A stretch of DNA of 64,000 nucleotides from assembly GCF_949628265.1 (NCBI RefSeq), contig NC_088787.1, positions 15,986,501 through 16,050,500 of the forward strand. The letters run 5' to 3'. The position numbers and the translations under genes were made by a program. The notes under the pieces are model-generated. The model worked only from the letters and a program-made list of their open reading frames with translations. It ran no database searches and was not told where the DNA came from. Origin of the DNA: Cloeon dipterum (Eukaryota; Arthropoda; Insecta; Ephemeroptera; Baetidae). Shown here piece by piece: positions 9,548 through 23,330 of the stretch. The number at the start of each line of letters is the position of its first letter. Within the stretch, counting starts at the first letter, position 1.

Positions 9548-10175
9548 ATGAGAATTTTTGCTCTATTTTGGGTTGTCGGTACTATTTTGGTGCACAACTG
9601 CATTTGTGAGGTAATTTTAATGTACAAATTTTTAGCCAGCACAATCTAATGATCCCAATGCAGAATCGCGTTTCTATCGGCGGCAGAGAGTACATAATAT
9701 TTGCGGAACTGGCAAGTCAATTTTCGTTAAAATAATTCACCTTCTCTCAGTAAAGTGTAAAACGTTACACACAGTACGACAGGCCCGCAGCAGTATCCCT
9801 TTGTCAGTCAAATGAAGCGCAACTCATCGTGTTTGAAACGGAAAAAGAACAAATAGATGTCGCCCAGTTTTTGTATTCTAACGATTGTGAGTATTTTTAT
9901 CAATTGAATAATCTAATCAAAATCTTAATAAAACCTTAAACGTGCCTGCAGTTCCGTTTCTGCGAGCATACTGGACAGATGCCATAAGGTCGTTGAATAA
10001 TTTGGATGTCTTTGTCTGGGAGTCCACCGGGACAGAAGTTGACAAAATTTTGTGGGCGCCGAATGAACCTAATCCGAGCATGGACAACAGCTGGGCATAT
10101 TTTTTATCTGAGGACATCAAGATGATAACTGGTCTTAACGTTTTTACGCACAGTGTCATTTGCGAAATTTATTAA
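9548..10175 (+). CDS. Degenerate C-type lectin-like secreted protein
   Basis: Four exons (9548-9610, 9664-9711, 9775-9886, 9952-10175) give a 148-residue protein. Exon 1 is a signal peptide (MRIFALFWVVGTILVHN). The rest is a single C-type lectin fold: a SLCQSNEAQLIVFETEKEQ stretch (first long-range Cys), WTDAI, VFVWESTG, WAPNEPNP with an EPN motif (mannose-type calcium-binding loop in classical lectins), and the final VICEIY with the last Cys. The WND motif and the inner disulphide cysteines are gone: NSWAYF stands where a Cys and the calcium ligands usually lie. Sugar binding through calcium is therefore doubtful. The second intron uses a GC donor (CTG/gcaagt), the others GT. Insect relatives act in immunity or secretion; the role here is open. 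Confidence 0.8.
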
Positions 10176-10318
10176 ATTTAAAAAATTCAATACAAAAATA
10201 AGGACAAGATTTTATACATATTAAGAACAGCCTTACCCACATGAATAGTCGTGTTGAGTTTAACCCGTTTTCTCGGGAGGTAATGGAATTTAGCCTTTGA
10301 CCGATTAAGAGTGAAAAA

Positions 10319-10654
10319 GACTTTAAAATTGGAAAAATTCCCAAGATGGAAGTGGAAATTTCCCATTTGCTTTTACGGTCACGACGAGAAATTAAAAAAT
10401 TGGGCAGGGAGAACAATCACAGAATCAGAGTCAATCGGTATATAGGGTAAATGAGCCACGCTCGCCCCTTCATGGTCAGTCTGTGTGCACTTATATCAGG
10501 CGACTGGTGGGTGGGTATTACAATAACCTGTACTCCAATTGATTCTGTGAATTTGTCTCCTAGCTAGCACAATTTTTAAATTTCCCATCCTGACCATAGT
10601 GACCATACAAGCAAATGGGAAATTTCCTCTTCCTTATTGAGAAATTTACAATTT
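10319..10654. repeat. Imperfect inverted repeat (fold-back element)
   Basis: Arm 1 (about 10319-10428) and arm 2 (about 10540-10654) are reverse complements with mismatches and small indels. The best-kept core is gaaatttcccatttgctt, and the outer ends share a cacagaatca block. The spacer is about 110 bp. The shape fits a fold-back or MITE-like element. No target-site duplication could be fixed, and no similar copy was noticed in the window. Confidence 0.6.
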
Positions 10655-11631
10655 TTTTTTCATGAATTGTCGTGGTCAAGAGTTAAATTACAAAAGTAAG
10701 TGGTTATATATTATTATAATATCTAAATTTTTTCTGCATGCGTATTATACAGAAAAAAGTTTTGTTTTATGTCTTTGGTTTTTTTAAAATTTAAAAAATC
10801 TGTAAGCGTACTCAGAATTATATTTGTTTAAATCGTATAAATAAGCAGGTTGTCATTTAATTACTTCTGCTGCGTGGGCAAAAACAATAAGGCATACCAA
10901 ATTAATTATGAATAAAAGATGGCTAGGAAATGAAAAGAAAGAAGTGATGAAAATCTCGATGGTAACTTACACACGACCTATGACTTTTGTGTAACCAGCG
11001 AGTATAAAGGGAATTTACGAAATCCTAATAGAATAATATAATATTTATATATAGTTTATTAGTACATCTAGATGCTTCAGTGCAAGCGGTGCTTTTTGAA
11101 CTTTCACATTTTGATCCCGCGTGAAATTTCTTGTTGTTATGCGCATGCGTAAAATCAAGCCGAACACATGGGCGAGCCAGAGCCTGGCCAGAGCGTGAGC
11201 GTGGAGCGAGAGCCGGAGAATCGGGAGCAAAACCAGCAAAACAAATTAATAGAAACAACAAATTAATGCCAGATATGACCAAACTAGGTATTTTTTCTCG
11301 AGTCCAGCATCAACATTGGACAATTTGACTCTTGTTCATCGAAAGTAAGCATATTTTCAGTCGATGATCCTTTATTACTTGACTTTTAATGAAGATTTTA
11401 TGTGAATGATACATAAATCCGATAAATCTAAATTTTGTCAAGTAAAATATATTTTTTTTAAACTTGAGTTACGTTTTACAGCATATAATATATTATTTAG
11501 TTCGCAAACGAATTACATGGGCTTTCGAGGTACAGTAGGTTTCTAAACTCTAATATTTTTCCAATTATTGATTCACAGCTTCGTTACCAAGTCAACACGA
11601 TTCGTGCCAAAGACTATAACCAAAGAAGAGA
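10655..11631. other. Upstream region of the TFIIIA gene
   Basis: Holds presumptive 5' non-coding sequence of the zinc-finger gene. A donor-like AAAG/taagc junction near 11345 and an acceptor at 11578 suggest a non-coding first exon. A TATA-like agtataaaggg lies near 11000-11010. A GC-richer segment at 11130-11230 contains frames on both strands, but these are of low complexity and unsupported. Confidence 0.4.
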
Positions 11632-13778
11632 ATGAAAGAACCTGGGAAAAAGAAGTCTGATGTTTGCAAACAGCACAAATGCAACTATCCAGGTTGCTCA
11701 AAAGTCTTCAATCGCCCATACAGACTGAAGGAGCACATTTCTGCTTCACATGTTGGAGAGGTATTACTAAGATTCAAATATAGGTTTCATTTATTGACAG
11801 TTAATATGAGCACAAATGATTAGGTTTCCCCGGGATTTATTAGTCCACTTAGGATTAACAGAGGCGTGGTGCCCTTATTAATTTAATAGAAAACCTAAAT
11901 CATCCCCTGGCCTGGCACTTAAATATAATTTTTGAACCTCTGCTCAGCACATCGCACATTTCGTGGGCTGTGAGCTCACCAGGTCCCAAAAACACCACTG
12001 ACTGAGTGGATAACATGGAACATGGGGCCTGAGTGGCCGCAGAGGAGCTTGGGCCCAATGTGACCAGCAAAGTCTTTTATTGAAACGCCAGGCATTTGTC
12101 CCTAAAGCAGTTGGAAAGGTGAAAAAACAGTGGCGAGTCAGCGCCGGTGCGCCTCCCAATCGGTTGAGCTATTTGAGCATTTCGAGTCAATTAACTAACT
12201 ACCTTTTGCCATCTCTCACATCTCTGACATTGGGCAGCCAGTATTATATCCCCGAACCGCTCAAATGTCTCCCATTCAGTCCCACTGCTTTGACACTCCT
12301 GGGAATGCGAGCCAACGGGCTGGTTCCAGTAATATCGATTTCCAAACGAAATTTAATTGCTGTCTTGCACAGGACTTTTTTTGTTCTCTAGGATTTGAAT
12401 GTAAGATAATATCTTTTTAATATTTGCTGATATAGTTTGGTGTGTTTGATAGAATCATTTCTGTCATTTTGTTGCAGAAACAATTTACTTGTCCAGAGTT
12501 TGATTGCCAAAAAGCATACGCTAGTAAATACAAGCTACACTTGCACTTGAAAAATCATAATAGGTTTGGTTTAAATAGTTATTTCATCGAAAACATAGTC
12601 ATTTGTCTTTCAATTTTGTAGTGGAGCACTGCCTCTCGGTAACTGTACCTCAGGAAATTTGGATCCACTGGCCAGTAAGGTATACCTTTGTCTTTGTAGA
12701 TTAATGAAACATAAATTTAACATTTTACTTGAATGATGTTGTGCAGGCAAATGAAGCTGCATCTCCTACAAAAGCAAGTGCCCTCGTAAAGTAAACAATT
12801 ATTCTCAGTAATTTTCAGTGGATTGCTTACTACACAGTTAAATTTTTGCAGGTGCCATATTCCTTATTGTAATAAGGTTTATGCCAACAAGTATAGCATG
12901 ATGAAACACGTCAAAACCGATCATATTTTGGCAAAGAGTTCTTTATACGATTGCGCTTCGTGTGGCTCTCGATTCAAAACACACAAGGCCATCAAAGATC
13001 ATTGGCATACACACCTAGGGTTGACACCGTACAGGTTGGTTTTGATTAAAATTTCTTATCTAGAAGCTAATTTAAATATCATTTGCAGCTGCAAATTTTG
13101 TCCAAGAGTGTTCAGTTGCGTTAGACTGTTAAAAAAACACGTGTGGCATCACAATGTTTTCAAGTGCAACACTTCAAACTGTCCTGACTGGATCTTGGGG
13201 AAGGAAAACTTTCGTTTACACAAGCAGCAATGTCATTCAATAGGTAAGCAAAAGCCAAATTAACTTCTCCACACAGAAATGAAATATTTTAATATCTTAG
13301 GCTATGTGACATGCCATTATTGTAATCGGCAGTTTGAGAGAAAGTGTCACCTCTCGCGTCACATTAAATACAAGCATTTTCCGCGTATTCCGGTGTTCTT
13401 GAAGTGCACCCATTGTGACAGGTATTTAAATTATGCAGTCTCTTAAATTTATGTCACTGATTTAAATTTTTGTTTATCCACAGGGTATATAATCACAAAA
13501 GAAATCTGGATATGCACATAAAGATCAAACACAAGTTATTGAGGATTCCTTGTCAATTGTGCGAAAAAACATATACGACTAACGTGAGAGACTTTTGAAA
13601 TCAAAGTTTGCAGTTTTTAATATTTTATGAACTGTAGCAACGTCTGGCAAAACACATGGCGATGCATGAACCAGGTTATGCTTACAGACGTGTCTACCCC
13701 AGAGTGCCAAATCGAAAGACAAGAAAGGACGCTGGAGTTCCCAGAATCGAAATGGCAAAGTTGCTTGCTGGGATCTAG
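11632..13778 (+). CDS. TfIIIA: Nine-finger C2H2 protein, probable transcription factor IIIA
   Basis: TFIIIA binds the internal control region of 5S rRNA genes, and 5S RNA, to recruit RNA polymerase III. Nine coding exons: 11632-11760, 12478-12563, 12622-12679, 12747-12790, 12852-13034, 13089-13243, 13301-13421, 13484-13583, 13638-13778. All phases fit and give 338 residues (vertebrate TFIIIA is about 365). Exactly nine C2H2 fingers are seen, beginning CNYPGCSKVFNRPYRLKEH; finger 6 is unusual (CNTSNCPDWILGKENFRLH), as in TFIIIA. A linker of about 30 residues separates fingers 2 and 3. A basic tail (RVYPRVPNRKTRKDAG) ends the protein. Many fingers are split by introns. An in-frame stop precedes ATG 11632 in the same exon, supporting that start. 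A generic C2H2 factor is the alternative, but finger number, finger 6 and the basic tail favour TFIIIA. Confidence 0.75.
11939..12325 (+). repeat. Dispersed repeat family B, copy 1 (in TFIIIA intron 1)
   Basis: Aligns along its length with the reverse complement of 43065-43470. Shared blocks include ggataacatgg, gggcccaatgtg, ttgaaacgcca, gagctatttgagcatttc, ttttgccatctct and tttgacactcctg. A third, shorter copy is at 34995-35250. No terminal inverted repeat or coding domain was recognised, so this could be a SINE or a non-autonomous DNA element. The open frame at 12080-12391 lies inside the repeat and is not a gene. Confidence 0.75.
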
Positions 13779-13872
13779 AGAGCCATGTAGAAATCCTACC
13801 TCTTCTCAAGCTACAATATTTGAACTATAAAACAGCTGCTTCTTAAAACAGTTTTATACATCTTAGAATGAT

Positions 13873-13878
13873 ATTAAA
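13873..13878 (+). terminator. Polyadenylation signal candidate for TFIIIA
   Basis: An attaaa variant signal about 95 bp after the stop codon, in AT-rich sequence with no other close candidate. Confidence 0.35.
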
Positions 13879-13914
13879 TCAGATTGAAAGGAAAACCCGA
13901 TAGAATAATTTTCC

Positions 13915-14910
13915 TCGTCATCTTAACCTTCTACTATGATCCTGATTTTCCAGCTTTTGGGAAACAATATTTTAACTCTCATTCTGGGCTGAGAGCCGAC
14001 CTAATAAAACGTGTCTCCCAGTAACATGAATCCCTCATCTAGTGCAAGTCCTGTAAAAAACCTTAATATCAATTGCTGCTGTTGAGCCACAGTAAAAAGA
14101 TACATGCAAGTGGAAAGAAGTGTTACTACTTCAACTGTTCCATGAAGCTGAGTGTCTACGTCAAACACAGCGCTACATTCTGGAATTCAGTTAAACTTTT
14201 CTCTCTGGTCGGCCAAACATCAGATCAGGCACTGTCATTTGAGTAGCTAAATTTTTAATTTGTCTTGGTTCATTCTAAGAGCTGTTATTTTGTATTTCAG
14301 ACCTTCTTTCCATAATGCAAGTAGCAGTGAGTACTGATCCAACAGTATCACTGTACTGTTGTACTGACAATGAGCTGTAGCTCAAAATCTGATAGTTGAT
14401 CTCAAGCTTGCTCCGCCAAGCATAAATATGAATAAAAGTTTGGTTCTAAACAAAGCCGGGCCTCCAGACACAATGATTGTAGTGACAGGTAAGGTATTCA
14501 ACACAAAAAGCTAGTCAGGGGTGAAATGAAATTTCCTTTTTTATTCTTACTTTATTTTGCTAGTCAGTGTTCACCGATGTCTTAAGCAAGCTTTCAGTGA
14601 TTTTTATTTTTCCAAGCCAAATAGTTCAAATACTTCTCCAAGACTTTCAAATAGTAGTTGTTAAAAATAAACTAACAATTTATGAAATAAAATTTAAAAA
14701 TATGCACCTAATTTTTAAAAATTTACAAATGCGCTCCACATGTTGTAATCCTACTTGTGGTCTCTCTGTGATCTAAATTATAACAGTCCTCTTTGCAGTC
14801 AACCCGGCAGACAACGCAGAACAAGGAGACATCAGCTTGAACACTAGCAGTCTTAACATCAAAACTTCACAGCCAATGATCAGCAATTAAGAAGATGAAT
14901 ATGGAGACAA
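13915..14910 (+). pseudogene. C2H2 zinc-finger gene remnant
   Basis: Fragments of C2H2 fingers can be read in shifting frames with stops. One is a finger tail with SGLRADLIKR, broken by stops; next comes a CKSCKK start; then after a frame shift LSHSKKIHASGKKCYYFNCS and MKLSVYVKHSA (about 14080-14175). Downstream, 14428-14489 and 14800-14889 join in matching phase (donor ACAG/gtaagg, acceptor tttgcag) to give an open KAGPPDTMIVVT-VNPADNAEQGD tail ending in a stop. The mixture of broken fingers and intact 3' exons points to a decayed duplicate of a zinc-finger gene next to TFIIIA. A real gene with exons I failed to trace is the alternative. Confidence 0.5.
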
Positions 14911-16064
14911 TGGCGCCAATGATAATTATGATGACATCAACATGTTTTGCGATGGTGCTAAATAAATTGCAATTTAAATCTGGCCGCCAGTATATGTATA
15001 GCGTATAGTGAGAAACTGTAAGTTGCTTAAGAAAAGTTTATACAACGCAAAAAGCTTAACATATATATTTGATTCCTTTCCTGGCAATATCCAGAGAAAG
15101 CTGCAGGAGTAAATAAATATTTTAAAGTCAATAACAAGATTTAACACATTTATCAGTGAGAGGTAATCTTTAAATTGAATTTTACCAACCCAATTCAATG
15201 TGGCTTTCTCTGATTGTTGGTTCAGCCTTAAAATAATTCCGTCACAATAATGATCTACTTAAATACAAAAGACTTTAGATTATGCCATTTTGAGAGTGTA
15301 ATTAAAAAAAATGAAAGGCATTAGAAAAAAAATATTAGTTTTGCTACAACACGCAAAATTATTTTTCCTTAAATAAACCTTTTTTCGTGGGTGATTTTAC
15401 AACCAAGTTGGGCATTCCCTCAATTTAATAGCCTCATTAGATTATTTAATGAGGAATGGTTGGCTGCGAGTTAAATAAACAGTATTCCACGAATGAAGCC
15501 GGATAAAAAGGAGATAAAAGAAGGGTCGTTGATTTGACCTCCACAGCGCTCTGAAAAGCATCAACAGTTGTGCCATATCTGTAGGAGCAAATTGACGCGT
15601 GACTTGTCTGCTCTGCACTGGTAACTTCACGATTTTTTCACTCAAAATTTTAAAATTTTAAACTCGACTGTAAAGAATAACTTTTAGTTCTCAATATTTG
15701 AAGTTATAGGAAATATTTCGAAAATTGACCTAAAAAAAGTTGTGACCACTATATAGCTTTGATCAACCAACGCACGTTTTTTATTTCTTGCGGCTATACG
15801 TGGTATTAAAAACGATAATTTATTTCCAAGGTTTCTATATCAGCAGCCTTTTTAAGAATGTATGCTATAATTAGCAAGATCAACTCCTACTTAATATTTC
15901 AAATGAATTGGTCTGCACCTTTTGCATTTTTTTGTGTGTGAATAAACTACACTGGATAATGAAATCGTATTTTGTTAAAACACATACACCATTTTAAACT
16001 TACTATAGATAGAAGAATACTTACACGTGCGCCATCCACTTTTATGAGAGGGGCCAATAAGAGG
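14911..16064. other. Intergenic before fat-spondin
   Basis: AT-rich spacer. The minus-strand frame at 15442-15645 starts with TTG rather than ATG and has no signal or splice support. The fat-spondin promoter lies at the right-hand end. Confidence 0.45.
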
Positions 16065-16066
16065 CA

Positions 16067-16076
16067 TAATAAAAAG
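16067..16076 (+). promoter_or_regulatory. TATA-like box for fat-spondin
   Basis: The run cataataaaaag about 60 bp upstream of the start codon would place transcription initiation near 16095-16105 and give a very short 5' leader. Weak consensus, inferred from position. Confidence 0.35.
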
Positions 16077-16129
16077 ATGATGTCAACCCTACTGAAACAA
16101 TTCAATCTTTGTTTAGTTGCATAGCCAAG

Positions 16130-19016
16130 ATGTGTAGCAGGCGCATCCTATCTTGTCTGCTGCTCCTCTTGACTGTTGGCTTTGCCAAGAAATGTGACAA
16201 GGAACCACCTCGGGAGGTTACTGCTGCTCTAAAGACCGCCGGAGACAATGGCTACAAAATAATTTTGGGAGGCGAAACTGACAGCTACACTCCTGGCACT
16301 GTGTACACAGGTACCAAGACACTTCCCACGCGTTGATTTCAAGTGTTTTTTATTTGAATTCATGTCCAGTGACCTTAATGGGTCCACGCAGGCAATCGCG
16401 ACTACTTCAGTTCAGGCGGTTCATGCTGACTGTGGAAGCACTTGGTGCTCCTGCCGCCCCGTCCAAGAGGAGGCTTGAGGCTTGGTCACCTCAAAGGGCT
16501 GGTAGATTCCAACTATTTGGAGATTCACTTACAGCTTTCAATGAAAACTGTGTCAACACTGTCATGGAATCAGAGGCTTTTCTGGAAAAGACAGAGGTTC
16601 AAGTCATGTGGACTGCGCCGCCATCTGGATCTGGCTGCGTGGTATTTAGGTGTGTGATAATTGATTTTTATATAAGAGTATAACTAACTGTCATTGTCTT
16701 TTAGAGCAATGGTATTTGAAGATGAAAATAATTGGTTCATGGATGATGGCGGCCTCAGTATGACTGCCTGTGAGCCAACAACTTTGGAGGATGGGGCCAA
16801 GAGTGGCGAATGCTGTGCTTGCTCAGAGGCTAAATATCAGGTTCATTAATACGTTTTTACTAAATTTAAAAAAGTAACTTCCTCTTTTGTCATTGAAAGG
16901 TTATGTTTGAGGGAATCTGGTCACCAAGCACACACCCAAAAGACTTCCCGACCAATCTGTGGCTGACACATTTTAGTGATGTCATCGGTGCCTCACACAC
17001 TCCGTCATTTTTGGTTTGGGGTGAAGGCCACAAGGCAACTGATGGCCTTCGTCAGCTTGCCGAATGGGGGTCTCCTCGCACTCTTGAGGCTGAACTCCGT
17101 ACAAAGGTAAAAGTTGTGGCGCCCGTGACTTGCGCCAGGAAGTGGCGGGGACCGCCACGATCTCTTATCTAAAAACTGGGTAAAAAATATATCCATAATT
17201 TTTTTACAGCGTCAGCACATCAGGACAATTGTAAAAGCGGCTGGTTTGTGGCACCCCAACGTGAATGCCAACACAAGTTCGACATTTAGAGTTGATAAGA
17301 AACACCCAGAAATCTCTCTTGTTAGCATGTTGGGACCATCTCCTGACTGGATCGTCGGTGTTTCTGGACTGAACCTTTGTCTGCCCAACTGCACCTGGCT
17401 AGAGAGCCACATAGTGGATCTTCTCCCCTATGATGCTGGCACCGACAGTGGAGTCGCATATATGGTACATTGAATCGATTATTTACTCCCTTAATATTAA
17501 TTTATTCGGTCCTCAGTCACCAAACGATCCAACCGAGCCCAGACAGCCTGTGAGAAAAATCACGAGAAACTGGCCGGCCGATGAAGCAGCGCCCTTTTAC
17601 GACCCAGATCCCGCGGCTCCTGCCATTCCACCATTGGCTAAGCTGTATTTCCAAAGGCAGAATGTGGTGCAGAGGGACTGTGACTATGTGGTCAATCCTG
17701 ATGACGACGCTGCTTTAGATGCGGTTGAAGCCACCAACGCAGAAAATGACGAGGACACCGACAGACGTAATTTTAGCAAAACTCTTAAATAGATATTGCG
17801 AAAAATTTGATGTATTATAGAGGAGTGCAGAGTGAGTGACTGGGACGAGTGGTCACCTTGCTCAGTGTCATGCGGCAAAGGGCTGCGTATGAGAGGCCGA
17901 AAATACCTGATGCCCATGAAAGCTGAGATGATGGGCTGCAGTAGGCAATTGGTTGCTAAGGAGATGTGTGCTGCTGAGGAGGCCACTTGCCCGTAAGAGA
18001 GACGGACACGAGATTTAGAAATTAAAAAAAATAACGTTACCTTGCAGGGGTGATGATGATGTTTGCGCAGTTTCGGAATGGGGTCTGTGGTCTGAGTGCT
18101 CTGTGATGTGTGGCCATGGTTTCAGCATGAGGAATCGACATTTCCTGAACAGAATGGGCAAGAAGAAATGTCCTGATGTTTCTCTTGTTGAAAAACAGGA
18201 CTGTGTGGGCATCAAAGGAGCTTACTGTTTAACTGACGTTTCGAATGATCTGGACCAAGTACGATGCTTGGTATTCATGAGCAATAACCCTTTAAATTAT
18301 ATTTCTAGAGTTGCCATGTGACCATGTGGAGCCACTGGAGCCCCTGCTCTGTGTCTTGCGGGACGGGTCGCAAAGGACGATCCCGATTTTTCCTGGGACC
18401 AGGCCACATTCCACCAAAACACTGCCAGCTGGAGGAATGGGCCCCCTGTCACCAAAAAGATTGCCAGCTCAACTTGTCAGAGGCTAAGGAGATTTGTGCG
18501 CTTAAAGCTGAAGCTGGACTTTGCAGAGGATATTTTGCACGCTACTTCTTCAACACCAGCAGTGGTGCTTGCGAAGAGTTTGTTTATGGCGGATGCCGTG
18601 GGAATGGAAACAACTTTGACAGCTTCGAAAAATGCGAAGAAGTTTGTGGACCTGTAAAAGGTAGGTTCTGTGATATCGTTTCAGAGGTAATTTTTATCAT
18701 TCATTATTTACCCATAGCAATGCTCAAGGGTGCAGAGAGCCACAAAGTACCAACTGAAGAAGAACTAGCGTCTGTTGACAATGTGACAATCGATTGCATG
18801 GTAACCGAGTGGTCAGGTTGGTCAGAATGCAGCGCGTCATGTGGTACTGCTCATCGAGAGCGGACCCGCATAATTACGGTATTGATGTTTGGAGTTCTTT
18901 GGAAAATTCTTACATCTCGTGCTTTTAATTTTTAGCGTGAAGCCCAAAATGGTGGCAAGTGGTGCCCCAGAAAGCTAGTAAAGAGGAAGAAATGTGCTGT
19001 GCCGCCATGCAAATAG
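16130..19016 (+). CDS. fat-spondin: Fat-spondin / F-spondin-family secreted matrix protein
   Basis: Secreted extracellular-matrix protein. Eleven exons: 16130-16310, 16370-16649, 16705-16840, 16900-17106, 17210-17464, 17517-17766, 17821-17992, 18048-18258, 18309-18660, 18718-18878, 18936-19016. All phases fit, giving 761 residues. Domains in order: signal peptide (SCLLLLLTVGFA); reeler domain to about residue 199 (TAPPSGSGCVVFRAMV); spondin-N to about 353 (FEGIWSPSTHPKDFP); acidic/Pro linker; TSP1 repeats WSPCSVSCG-type at about 440, 500 and 567; a Kunitz domain (Cys about 627-677); and a fourth TSP1 to the end (SGWSECSASCG). The Kunitz P1 residue is Arg after the second Cys (LCRGYFARYF), predicting inhibition of trypsin-like proteases. 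The single Kunitz domain inside the TSP1 series is the arrangement of insect fat-spondin. The ATG at 16130 starts the signal peptide. A polyadenylation signal aataaa lies at 19078-19083. Confidence 0.93.
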
Positions 19017-19049
19017 AACAAAAATTGCCAGCTTTGTCGACATTCAGAG

Positions 19050-19055
19050 TTTATT
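19050..19055 (-). terminator. Polyadenylation signal candidate of ISWI
   Basis: Minus-strand aataaa (tttatt on plus) about 100 bp beyond the ISWI stop codon. If used, ISWI mRNA would end inside the 3' UTR of the convergent fat-spondin gene. Confidence 0.45.
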
Positions 19056-19077
19056 GCTAAGCTGCTAAAATACAAAA

Positions 19078-19083
19078 AATAAA
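19078..19083 (+). terminator. Polyadenylation signal of fat-spondin
   Basis: Canonical aataaa 62 bp after the fat-spondin stop. It lies downstream of the minus-strand aataaa of ISWI (19050-19055), so the two 3' UTRs are expected to overlap. Confidence 0.55.
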
Positions 19084-19153
19084 TTACTTCACTAACTTAA
19101 AACTGAAATATTGGAATTATATTCAATTATATTTAAATCTCATCACTCTCGGT

Positions 19154-23132
<3,979 letters not shown>

Positions 23133-23330
23133 TTTAGAACTGATTAAGTGCTAGGTGTAAGCAAAAAACAGCAATTATCCGTAGTTTTGCAGTCTGCGAA
23201 TTATCCGGCACTCCGGCGGGAACCAAATAATGCCAAAGATTAAAGATGGCGCCGCGTAGCGCCGCGGTATAGCATCGAAGTATCTGGAATTTAAAAGGGA
23301 ATGGCGCGAAAAGTACACGGGTTGAATCAA
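23133..23330 (-). promoter_or_regulatory. ISWI promoter region
   Basis: About 200 bp upstream of the ISWI start. It is GC-richer than its surroundings, has no TATA box, and includes a near-direct repeat of gcgccgcg (about 23250-23268) and an E2F-like TTTTCGCGCC (minus strand, 23303-23312). A CpG-containing, TATA-less promoter with an E2F-type site suits a housekeeping or proliferation-linked gene. No gene is recognised in the opposite direction. Confidence 0.45.

Noticed and set aside
12080-12391. 103-codon frame in TFIIIA intron 1
   Set aside because: Most of it lies within repeat family B, whose other copies do not keep the frame open.
15442-15645. 67-codon minus-strand frame upstream of fat-spondin
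   Set aside because: Starts with TTG, no signal peptide, no splice partner.
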